A stretch of DNA of 64,000 nt from Lyophyllum atratum. Taxonomy: Eukaryota > Basidiomycota > Agaricomycetes > Agaricales > Lyophyllaceae. The stretch is from positions 558,001-622,000 of the forward strand of contig JACGCN010000030.1 of assembly GCA_014905825.1 (NCBI GenBank), written 5' to 3'. Under the pieces are notes generated by a model, which saw nothing but the letters and a program-made list of their open reading frames with translations, did no database searches and was not told where the DNA came from. A program made the translations under genes and the position numbers. Below, in pieces: positions 21,059 to 34,128 of the stretch (position 1 is the stretch's first letter; the number at the start of each line of letters is the position of its first letter).

Positions 21059-22454
21059 TGTTGGAAACCAGGTACAGGCTCGTCGGACAGGGACAAGGTG
21101 AGGGGGGGTTAAGATAATGTATTCCACTACTGTACCAGTACGTAGCTCGTCAAATATATATGTGCAAAGGAATAGAAATGAGACGGAAAATTGCCTATGG
21201 CAGGAGGCGGCAAGCTGCGGCAAGTCAATGATCGGAAAATAAACAAATCTAAATATACTTGGGTTCCGGCGCGGCAGTGGCCGGTTCCTTGCACTCGCTT
21301 TGGTAATGGCCAAGTTCATTGCATCGGAAGCACCGGATCTTCGATTTGTCGGTGTTTTTGTTGCGTGGGCGCGAATCAGCATGCAGGGCGCTAGTTTCGA
21401 TGCTGTGGGTGTGGTTGCCGCAATTGTCGGCAAGACGAGTTTCTTCATTGAGAACGCGGCCAATGATGAAATCGAGGTCGGTAGATTTTCCGTGTGAGTC
21501 GAGTGAGACGATAAGCGAGCTGTAAGCGGGGGGAAGGGATTTGAATAGAACGGCAATAGTGAGCGCGTTCGAGGGGGTTTCGCCAAGATGATCAAGCTTG
21601 TCGGCGAGCGTGCGAATGTTGCCGATGTGCATGCGCATAGAGACCTCGTCGGCCTTCCTGAATGATATAAACTTGCCCCACATGGCAATGATGCTCCCCA
21701 AACCCGACGCCTGATGAAAATCCCGTAACCTTTCCCACATTCCGGCCGGGTCGTCGTCATAACCGTGAACATGTGCAAACTGACCAGGGTCCAATCTCCG
21801 TATTATCTCCGCGGATGCCAGCTCCCTCTTCGTGATCCACCCCTTGACCGCCTTCGAACCATCGCTCCCCACAGGCCACGATTCCTTTTCCTCCACCAAT
21901 GCCAAAACCTGCTTCCTCTTCAACTCCGCCTGAATCTCAAATTCCCACGAGTCATAATTCTCGTCGTCCAACTTCGTGAAACCTTTCTGTCCCATTCTAG
22001 ATTCCGTGCCTCAGTACAATCGAGGGCTTCCGTTGCGCAAGTACAGTCTGCGGCTTCCGTGCTCCAGTACAGTCGGAGGCTTCCGTGCGTCAGTACAGTT
22101 GACGGCTTTCGATGCGATGCTCCAGTACAGTCGGAGGCTTCCGAGACGATTAGATAATCAAGATAAGATAGCCGAGGGTGATGCGAATGATGGTGAACAG
22201 TGAAAGCTCGGGGCCCATAACCTGTTGGAAACCAGGTACAGGCTCGTCGGACAGGGACAAGGTGAGGGGGGGTTAAGATAATGTATTCCACTACTGTACC
22301 AGTACGTAGCTCGTCAAATATATATGTGCAAAGGAATAGAAATGAGACGGAAAATTGCCTACGGCAGGAGGCGGCAAGCTGCGGCAAGTCAATGATCGGA
22401 AAATAAACAAATCTAAATATAGAGTTTTTGGGCCTCGGCCGGTCAACTCCAACA
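21059..22454 (-). mobile_element. gag-only LTR retrotransposon, copy 2, recent insertion
   Basis: A perfect 5-bp target duplication ATTAT flanks the element (21054-21058 and 22455-22459). The 5' LTR is 22223-22454 (232 bp). The 3' LTR, 21059-21257, lacks 33 bp of its start because the gag end is fused directly to it. The shared 199 bp differ at one position, so the insertion is young. The primer-binding-like GGTTATGGGCCC follows the 5' LTR. It lies 37 bp upstream of the Harbinger transposase ATG. Its LTR ends resemble those of copy 1 while the middle differs, so the two are related subfamilies. Confidence 0.9.
21249..21995 (-). CDS. retrotransposon gag with zinc knuckle, intact 248-aa frame
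   Basis: The ATG at 21995 gives MGQKGFTKLDDENYDSWEFE. The N-terminal half matches the copia gag (UBN2/DUF4219-like) pattern with N-Y-x-x-W and a W-x-R-L motif. The middle (MHIGNIRTLADKLDHLGETP, then LPPAYSSLIVSLDSHGKSTD) is typical gag-polypeptide. It ends with a CCHC knuckle, CFRCNELGHYQSEC. The stop codon is provided by LTR sequence after PEPKYI, at the deletion joint. No polymerase genes follow. It packages element RNA, presumably with enzymes from a relative. Confidence 0.88.
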   Translation of the reverse strand: MGQKGFTKLDDENYDSWEFEIQAELKRKQVLALVEEKESWPVGSDGSKAVKGWITKRELASAEIIRRLDPGQFAHVHGYDDDPAGMWERLRDFHQASGLGSIIAMWGKFISFRKADEVSMRMHIGNIRTLADKLDHLGETPSNALTIAVLFKSLPPAYSSLIVSLDSHGKSTDLDFIIGRVLNEETRLADNCGNHTHSIETSALHADSRPRNKNTDKSKIRCFRCNELGHYQSECKEPATAAPEPKYI

Positions 22455-23014
22455 ATTATGAAATCAGATAAGTACATGATGTTGCTGAACAAGCGGCTGA
22501 TGGCTGGTAAAACCAAGGAGACGCTGAGGGAAGAACCGACTGCCAGAACCGGGGTGGTCAGAGTCACATCCGGTTCTTCAAAAATCAAAACCAACTTCAA
22601 AACCGACGTCAGAACCGGCCCAGAACCGGCCACTTGTCCTTTCCTGGCCCTCGTACACATCATTCGGTCCTTTCCATTACAGACATCAAAGCTGGACAAC
22701 TTGGCGTGTCCTCTGGAACCAGTGCACCAGCACCGGCCATGACCACATCCTACAATGTCAGCATCATCTCGACTGATCATGCTCACATGTTTTGAGCCCA
22801 ACATGCAAGTTCATGCTCCAGCCTGTTCGAAATGTTAACAGCAGCTTTTTGTTGCAGCCTCAATTACAGTATATTGGTGGTGCTGTCGTTCCTTCGAGAT
22901 CTTCTTAGCTGGTGTCTTCCTGTTCATGCAATTCTCACGCCCAGCTTGTAAACGACGGTGCAGACTTTGGACTTCCAAAGACTGATCGATATGATTCTTG
23001 TTGCGTGTAGGTTT
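22455..23014. other. no gene; AGAACCGG repeat cluster
   Basis: About five AGAACCGG/CCGGTTCT words with AAAACC variants sit within 22530-22640, resembling a subterminal array of a different DNA transposon. No TIR was found. The rest holds no recognised gene. Confidence 0.35.
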
Positions 23015-23022
23015 GTAGACGC

Positions 23023-26000
23023 TAGTGTTCCAAAGTCGTGTCGGGTCGGGTTTTTTGCCCTGTTTGGCAAAGACCCCGACCGCGACCGGTTCCTTCGTTC
23101 ACACAAAATGAGCAACCTGCGACCGGACCGCTAGCAATCGGTCGTAAACGGTCGCTCGACTTACTGCGACCGGTCGGAACTGGTCTCGACCCGACTCGGT
23201 CGCGACCGGTCGTTGAGGGGTTGGGACCGGTCGCGACTGCTTATCTATCACTACAGAACTACGTCTTACACAGAGTTTCTATGCTACATAATTTACATGA
23301 CCTGTTATACAATCAACTGTGGATGTTGATTAGTTTCACACCGTTGAACATGAATTATCGGTACTTACAATGACATAGGCAGGGGCAAGGTGACGGCGAG
23401 GCTCGGCCAGCCTTGTTCCAAAGTAGGCTGCAGTACTCGGTCAATAGTGTGCGTAAGCAGTGACGTCCCAAACAGAATGAACTCACCCCAATGGAAAGAC
23501 GCAGGAGGAGTGAGGTGGTGAAAAAAAGCTAAGGGCCGGGGGCCAGGTTCAATGTCGCTACGCTGCGCAGGCATGACGACCACGAGTTCAGCGAGAGGTA
23601 AAGCCCCGAAAGAAGATACTCATGATATTGACTGCCAGCAGGTGCGAGGGGTGAGGCGAGGACGAGGCTCGGCCAGCCGTGTTCCAGAGGTGCGTGCCCG
23701 CAGTAAGCCCGAGGTGTACGTGAGGTGGGGAAAGCTCAAGGCCAGTTGTGATGTTGTTAACCTGCAGAGTCACAACGATCAGTAGATAAAAGAAAAACTG
23801 TGAGTAATGCTCGCACCTGCAACAGATGGTGCCATTGCAGCTGCCCTGGCTGCATGTCTCGATACCATTGATAGGGGATACGAAGGATAAGGACCGTTAG
23901 CGATCGGAGTCGTCTCGCAGCGTCTTGTCGAAGGTAATCAAAATGGCGTTGTCGACTGTCAACTCCCAACATGTCAATGGGAGCACATTGGCATGTGTAC
24001 ACGTGTATGTGCATGTTTCACTTAAACTTGCGCACGGGCCAAATGTTCGAGAACGCTTCGAGAACACGAAGGACGAGATTGGAACACGAAAATGAATGAG
24101 AAATACAAGGTAGGTGCATTATAGATACAGTACATAGGTGTGTAGCCAGAAAAAGATGCTAGGCAATAGATTCTGGGCCCATCAAATCCTCCCTCTCCCA
24201 CTGCTGAACCTCCTCCTCAGCTGCCGCCATCTCCTGGAAAGCCTGGACATGGAGCGCGGCCCCCTCTATCTCTTCGGAATTGAGTTTGGATCGGTCGATG
24301 AGCTCGGGGCGCCAAAGGTGCTTCAGAATTTGTAATTCCTCGAATACTGTTGCTGAGAGACGAGAACGGCGGTCTGTGGCCGTGAGTTTGCATGCCGAAA
24401 AGACGCGCTCGCAGGGGACGGAGGACGCCTGGGAAGGAAGGACATCCAGGGCAATTCGGGCGAGTGTTGGATATCGCTTCGCGTTTTCCTAGTATTAAAT
24501 TAGCGAGACAACCTTCAAGATCAATTAATCTATGACATACCGACCACCACTGGACAATATCAGTATCGTCGTCGACATCTTGAGGCACAGATTTGATGTA
24601 CTCCCGTAGTTCGGCCCGCCAGTCTGAGTCCTCGGTCGCTTCGACGATGAGTGCATTGCGGTGTTTGCGATATTCGGCCATGATCGGGTCGTTGCTCGTA
24701 CTGGGTAGAGGCTTCGCCGGTGCGGCTGCTTTTCGAGACGGGCGTGTTGCCCAGTACTTCTCCATCTATAGAGTAAAATAAATGAATATAATGACGAATG
24801 AGGAGATGACAACTTACTGTGGCCTCGACGATCTGCCTTGCCTCGTCAACCCAGTCCTTTGCATCAAGGTTCCCCTTTCTGATCTCGGCCCTCTGTTCTT
24901 CGGCACCTCCCCAAGCCATCTTGATGTAATGAAGCTTGAAAAAGGGGTGAAGAACTGTCGTTGCGAATTGAGTCAGTTAGATTAATTGCGCGTGTAATGT
25001 AAACTCACAGATTGAAAGAATATAAACCGGCTTCTGGTCGAAGCGGGTATAATATTTCATGAGTTTATTCAGCCCATCTTGAAGGGCGGGATGGTACAGA
25101 GAATAGTGGTCGTCCTCGAGCTTCTCTTCCCAGGTTGTTTGGAGACTTTCGATGGTGGGGAGTGCGCGATAGAGTGTCGGCTGCTTCTCAGAGGAGAACT
25201 GATGAAGGACACGGTTTGAATCCTACAACATAGATCTGTCAGACGTCGTGATAATGATCAATGATGAAATTGGTTACGAACCGCGAGAATGTCCCTTGCG
25301 TCGTCGACCCGTGCCCAATCCGAATCCGTCAATGCAAAGTCAGTCCATGGAATCTTTTTGCTGATCTTGCCATTGACCCGTTTTGTCGTGATGGGGCCGT
25401 AAAGCTGGTCTGCATGGACCACAAACATATTGATGGCCTGTCATATGTACTTAAAAAGTAAGGTTGCCAATCTAAAAGAATGATCATCGGCACATACCAA
25501 TCGAAGCTTCGAAGCGCGTTCAAGCATGCCGTGAGCTGATCCCCACCTTGTGTTGCTATGCAGGGTGAGCTTGAGGGGTGTCGCGAAACCGCATTCCGTC
25601 TGTAAGCTCTCGAAGTACTGTATGCGTTGACCAGATGATTGTAGCTAAATGGCCAAGTTAGAGAGATCAATCATGGATGTACGCAGATGTACCTTGATTG
25701 ATAGAGTCCTGATGGTCGCGATAACGTCGAGCCTGCCATCAAGGACGAGATTGGCTTCTTCTCCGGGGTTATATTCCCATATAGCGTTCGTGGTCTCAAT
25801 GGCCTTGACCTTGGTGATGTAGCCCACCACGTCGACGGTCGCGAGGCTCGTGACATGCTCCAGACACGGGAGCTGGTTCTCAGAGGCAGGCCAGACTAAA
25901 TTACGAAGGTCGTGCTGGCCCTCGATTGTCGAACACATTGTGTCGTTTGCTGATGTATTATCGAGAGTAACGGTATACAGCTATATCAAGCGAGAAGTCA

Positions 26001-28057
26001 AAAGAATCCGTTAATCTATCAAGCCAGAAGTCAAAAGATGGCGTACCTTCGAGTGTGTACGCGACATGATACCCACGCGATCACAGAGCCCGACAAAGTA
26101 GCGCCCGAGATTGCTCCCAGCATGCGTACCGTGAATTAGGCGAAATCCGACTACTGCGGCACGAAGGGTCCATGTACCTGCCTTGCTGACCTCGATCCAA
26201 TGAGCCGTCATCCCTAGATAACCGAGCTTAGTCGTATCGGCTGACCATCCGTCCGCGGTGCATGAGACTTTCCCCGGTGCGCTCTGGGATCATTAATAGT
26301 GAAACACTTTACAGATGACAGTATCTTACCTCAATATCTGCTTTCAATTTTTCCAAGCCTTTGCAGAATGCGTTATGAATATAAACTCCTACATCATGCG
26401 CGCTCGGGAGATCGATTTTTTTGGCCTGTGGCCGCATAGCGACAAGAACATTGCGGAATGTGATCTTATCAGCTAACATAAGCGCCTGTAGACCGGGTGA
26501 GATTTTCAACTGAACAAACAAGTATATACTGACCTGGTTGTCAACGGCGACGTGAACTGCGACTGCGTGTAGTACCTCCTCCCTCGAAAACTCCTTTCTT
26601 TCAGCTGAAGCGAAGTTCAGTTTCTTCTGCTTTTTCATTCCCTCGCGCTCTTTCTGGATGGATGGCGGTATACAGGCATGATTCGGCACGATCTTGGCTG
26701 CTTTGCAACGACGCTCGTACTCATCAAAATGGAATCGCATTATGTGGCCGCGACAGGTGGAATTGGCGCCTTTCAGGAAGCATTGCATGAGTGTTCGTGC
26801 TGGCCGTCGTCCTGCAGTCTCTGCTGCATCAAATTCAGCTCTGTGCCCTGTAAGTAATCACTCATAAATCACGTCGAAAAAACAACTGACTTGCACAAGA
26901 AGCACCATCGGCCATGGAAAACGGCAGTCTTGCTGTTCGCCTGGGCAAACTCCACGTCAACCTTGTCGCCGAATACGAGGAGAAGATCACGCGTCGAGTT
27001 CTTTTTCACTGGCAGCGCTGACGGAATTCCTTGAGCATGGCGCTCATTCAAGTCCTGTGGTTCGTAAGTTCATTTCTATCCTTGTACGTGACCGACGGCT
27101 TACCTCTTCTGCCTCAGGAATATCTGCATCATCCTCGGCGTCCTCGTCGGGGTTCTCACCATCATCATCGCCGTGACTTTCCCCTCCAGCTCGCTCGCTC
27201 TCACTGTCATTCCCTCCATTCCCTCTGTCGCCCTCGCCCTCACTCTCTGTCTCCCCGTCCTGTTCCCGGTCACCCTCGTCCCTCGAACCATCAGCATCCT
27301 CAACTACCACATCCCTCGCCTTCGCCCTCGCCTTCCCTTTCGACTTCGCCACAGCTTTGGACTTCCCTTTTGAGCGTGCACCCTGCTCATTGTCAGAGGT
27401 CACCTTCTGTTTCTTGCGTGTGCTGCGACGACGCGGCGGGTCCTCGACGTCGTCATCTTCGTCGTCATCGTCGTCACTACTTGCTTGGCGCTTGTTCCCG
27501 GATTTCGATGACCGGGTCGTCGGCTTCAAGATAGTACGTGCCGCCGGCTTCTTGTTGGACGATGACTGACTCTTTCGTGTTGTAGGCTGTGCCTTAGCCA
27601 TATAGAAGGTGGGTAGTAGGGTGTGGGCTGTTGAATGTTGGGTATTTAGCTGGTCTTTATAGACCTTGTTCACCTCGTGTACTTCATTATTACTTGCTGC
27701 CTCACGTTTGCCTGTAGAGATTCATAATGTTTTGTAGCCGATACACGTAGTATAACACATGTATTGATCCGGCATCCGAGGACCATGTAGGTACATCCTA
27801 TGTTTGAGGCCAGCGTGGGCAGCTTAGCGGTGACTGGCGGTGTGGTTGCGACCGGTTGCGACCGGTTGCGACTGATGTGGTTGCGACCGGTTGCAATCGG
27901 TCGCAACCGGTCTACCAACTTAATCAAATTCGAGCGACCGCAACCGTGACTGCCTGTGGATCGTCTGCGACCGCGACCCAAAGTCCGGTCTTTTGCGGTT
28001 GCGGTCCGGTTTGGTCGCGGTCTTTTTTGGTCTTTGAAACACGACCTTCAAACACTA
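23023..28057 (-). mobile_element. hAT DNA transposon, copy 2, apparently complete (5,035 bp)
   Basis: It is inverted relative to copy 1, with the same length and TIRs, and is flanked by its own perfect 8-bp duplication GTAGACGC (23015-23022, 28058-28065). Every position p of copy 1 maps to 30234 minus p here. Subterminal arrays are at about 23109-23244 and 27838-28004. The distinct target duplications show two independent insertions, not a segmental duplication. Near-identity means both arose recently or were homogenised. Confidence 0.95.
24159..27601 (-). CDS. hAT family transposase, copy 2
   Basis: This is the same spliced gene as in copy 1, with ATG at 27601 and stop at 24159. All open frames translate identically to those of copy 1, including the acidic/basic N-terminus, the BED-like region, the Asp-containing RNase H-like motifs and the C-terminal dimerisation block. 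No inactivating change was seen. With two intact source genes in the same 26 kb, the family is a strong candidate for current activity. Confidence 0.88.
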
Positions 28058-28065
28058 GTAGACGC

Positions 28066-29190
28066 TACTTTAGTTTGTATCCATTCATGAATATACAAGA
28101 CATGAGCACCAGTGATGACACTCTGATTGCCATCCAGGCAAGCCCCGGCCCCGCAGCCAGGTCTATAGAGACCATAAGAATATGTCTATTCATTTGTAGA
28201 ATATATGTGCTATGGTAATCTACCAAGGTTTGTCTCTACCTACAGTTGACCTACAGAGGTCAAAGGAGCCTATCAGACCTACATAAATATGGCCAACTTA
28301 CAGCAAAATACCTTTTTCCTGATGTAGAATATCACAGAGTAAGTTAAATACAAGGTCAATCAGTAAGGTGAATAAACTAGAGGTAAGGTAAAGATGCTCA
28401 CCCTTAGTCTCCAGGCACAAAGTGTAAAGACGACTAAGGGATTGCCGTGTAGGTACATCGACTATGTACACAAAAATAATAAAGTTCATTTAAAGACTGA
28501 TAAATAGGCGCTGGCACTACTGAATTGAAAGGAGGTCTCGATGCACGGCATCAAGACGTATAGAATAGGTGAGAACTAAATATAGAGACCATGAACGAAT
28601 AAGGAAACAATAAGTAAGATGTATCTGATATGACAATATATGGGCTTGGGTAAGTCCAGACCCCAACAGGTAGTCATCAAACTCCGTGGATGGACATCCA
28701 AGGCCTTTTCATGTTGCTGGAGAAAAATCGAGTCCATTTTATCCCTCTTCTTACATGATCCTGCCCCTGCTCTAACTTGTATCACAAATGCCATTGAACA
28801 CTTGGCACATATGTAATACCATCATCTTGTTACCAACCATTGTACAATGTAGCTCTGCATGGGGGAGGATGATCTGGAGGATACATCCTGTCTGTTCGTT
28901 TCTCTCATTCTGGTTTTTGGTGGAGTTGCATCCTCCGAATCAGCCCTTACGAAGGATTAGAATCAAGACACTGATTCATTCCCTTCTATCCCCCATCTCG
29001 TTTTTGTCCGACATAGACTTCTAACCCATCGTGATTGAACCGTTACACCTGTCACGCTGCCCTCACAGTCGGAGATGAAACGGCAGAGCGCCCCACGGAA
29101 CAGACTATGATCATATGGGTTAGGGTTTATAAAGAACTTCTCCACCCCCCATGTCAGCGGCTCGACCGCTGCTACTGAGCTCTGCCCTCC
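28066..29190. other. intergenic, boundary of the transposon island
   Basis: No gene was found. The second copy of the dispersed repeat lies at 28324-28440. A TTTATAAAG box at about 29127, 60 bp before the next ATG, may be its promoter. Confidence 0.4.
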
Positions 29191-31445
29191 ATGCCACTCA
29201 ACTTCCGTAGCTCGGTGCCAGCGCTTGCGATGGAGGACGACCTTGGGATCACATATTTGGTTGACAATGCCCAGCAGTTCTGGTCAGGTACGTCGTGGGA
29301 TCCTTCGTCGATCTACCTTACTCACGCTCACTGATTGTTCAGAACTCGAGGATATGTTGGAGTTTGGGAAGGACGATATTCCAACGCTCTCGCTGCTAGA
29401 TTCTACGCTCAGAAGGTATCTCGCTCTTTGTGCAGCTTACCACGGCAAGTGCACGGAAATTTGCACTTCCGGGGCTTTCGGGAGCTAATCGTGATCATTT
29501 AGAGCAATATTTGCAGAGCCCGCTGCAACTAGAACATGCATGCGAGCTGATTCTTGACTCGGAGCTTTTTGAATTCCATTCAGAACGTATGTGCGAGATC
29601 TTGGTGGAAGACCTACAATCGGTGTGTTTTAGTGTCCCTGTATCCACATACTACATCTAATGCTCACAGTTTTACTAGGCGACAGACCCGCACACGCAGC
29701 TAATATTCTACCATGTTCTTCTCTGTTACGGGCGCCGTCGATCCGATTTCTTCCGATCGCATAAACGATGGCAGCCCCTCTTACCCCTGATCATGGATCA
29801 CATCCTCTTAGAGATCGACCCAGACGTGGAGGACACCTATTTCGGGGTCGCCGGTGGCTCTCACGGCGGTTTTGGGAACGTTCCGGTACCAATCGAGGCG
29901 AAGCTGAGGAGTTTGGGAGTGCGATTACTTTATGAAGTGTGTCGGATACAGAAATTCTCTGTGCAAGATCTTCGTACGTGAACTTTTTACCATAGCTTTG
30001 AATTCCACGTAACGCGGACCTCCCTTTATCAGGAATCTTTGATGATGCTTTCATCGATTATTTGTTTGACCTTGTCGAGCAGACAAGGCACATGCATGAC
30101 GAGACGTTCAACTACAGCGTCATCAAGTTGATCGTAAGAAGATGCTCGTGCATTCCTTCGACAGAGCCTGATTTTCTTGCTAGGTCTCCTTGAACGAGCA
30201 ATTCATGGTAGCCTCTTTGGAAACAGAGCCAGCGATGAATGACTCGGAACTCAAGAATCGAGTTCTACGTGTCCTTGTGCGTCGCCTTGGTTCCACTAAA
30301 ACCTTTGGTGAAAACATGATTTTCATGCTCAACCGTGCAGGTACGCAACACGTCTTCTAACTACTCATCTTATCATCTTGATCATGACCGATATATTTGT
30401 AGAAAGAACCCCGGAAGACCTCTGCATGCAGCTTCTCATCCTCAAGATCCTTTATGTCTTGTTTACGACGAAGGGCACTTCTGAGTACTTTTACACCAAC
30501 GATCTGTGTGTTTTGGTCGATGTGTTCCTTCGCGAACTGGTTGATTTAGATGAGGAGAGCGAGTCGGTGCGTGTCTAGTTATAGCCCAACATTTTTCGGC
30601 TGACCCAAGTGCAGTTACGGCATACCTACCTACGAGTCCTTCATCCCCTTCTTACCAAGACACAACTGCGCGACGTTCCCTACAAGCGGCCACAAATAGC
30701 GTATTCTCTTGAATCCCTGGTCGCGAACGCTAGCGTCAGAGACGTCAACCCTACCACGAAGCGACTGGTCGAGAGATGCCTCAGTGGCGACTGGTGTGTC
30801 AATTTGATTGGACCCAAGCAGGCAGACCACGCCGAACGCGCCGCCAGTCCAGGCAGCGACGTGTCCGCTGCCCTTAGCCCAAATCAAGTTGGACTTAGTT
30901 CCGTGCATGCCTCTTCTCAGCTTCAGCGGACTAACTCCAAGACTCTGAAGGCAAGCAAAAGCGTGGAGAACCTCCGAGCCGGCCCCGACGCTCCAAGGTC
31001 AACCCGCTCACCCCTGGATAACATCCGACGCCCAAGCAACGCCAGTGCAATCAGTCTCTCCGGAGTCGCTAACGCTATTGCTCCGCATCCCAGCTCCCAC
31101 GTTGGCCCTATCTCCAAGCGCCGGGGCACGGGCACTGCCAGCGCCATCGAAATGGAAAGCCACTTCTCTAGCCGGCTTCCTCCATCGCCGCTCATGGAGA
31201 CCGGATTCTATAAGCACCATCCACAGCTTATGCCATCCTCGACCAAATCGCTGAACCGTCTCCCTGACCTTGGTGTCCAATCCTACCCGCCACAACGCCG
31301 CTCGGCGCCACCTCCACCGCCAAAGAGGCGGAAACCACCAGCGATTCCGATTGAGCGAACGCACGGTGGCGCGACTATCACTGCCATCAAGTCCTCTGCG
31401 AGTGTACCGCTGATCAAGGTCGCGAAGGCATCACAGCACACCTAG
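29191..31445 (+). CDS. LDB17: LDB17/SPIN90-Dip1 family Arp2/3 regulator
   Basis: The 621-aa product comes from eight exons: 29191-29287, 29343-29444, 29503-29621, 29679-29973, 30033-30133, 30184-30340, 30403-30566 and 30615-31445. Residues ~15-420 form the helical SPIN90/Ldb17 leucine-rich (armadillo-like) domain, recognised by [40 protein letters not shown] and [20 protein letters not shown]. The C-terminal ~200 residues are Ser/Pro-rich with a polyproline site ([15 protein letters not shown]) that would bind SH3 or profilin-type partners. Family members activate Arp2/3 to make linear seed filaments at endocytic actin patches. Intron 2 (29445-29502) uses a GC-AG pair with donor GCAAGT. The ATG at 29230 is an alternative start. 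Confidence 0.85.
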
Positions 31446-31657
31446 CATCTGCAGCTGTTCCCCAACGCGCTTGCCCCGAACAACGTCTTGGAATTTCAGT
31501 CCCCACCATATATCACTTACATTCTTGGACCTTGCATCGCATACATATCAATTACCCCACATCATCTCGCATAGCAAGCCCTAGCTTGAATCTGGATTCA
31601 TAGCAATCGCGACCTGTCTAAAGTCGGCATATGTACATTATTTTGATATCTAGGTAT

Positions 31658-33841
<2,184 letters not shown>

Positions 33842-34128
33842 GGTGCGGGCAAGAGGTACGGCGCGTGGATGGATGGGATATGGAAATCGGACAAGAGGTC
33901 GAAGTAAAAGCCGGTACATCCACTTTGAAAAGATTTTACTTGATCGAGTCAGATCAGGCCAAATCTTCACGTGGCCTTGCTTGCCACTGCCTCCACCCTC
34001 AAACAACCTCCTCGAAAAATAGATACGAATAATATTGGTCAATGGTAACAAGTATATAGACACAGCAAGTCCAGCAGCCAATATATAAACCAAAAATAAA
34101 ATGCATCGGAGATCTAGACCCAGCCCTC

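Noticed and set aside
2177..28057. Inverted hAT pair as a single large segmental duplication or composite transposon
   Set aside because: Each copy has its own distinct 8-bp target duplication and the flanks are unrelated, so these are two independent insertions.
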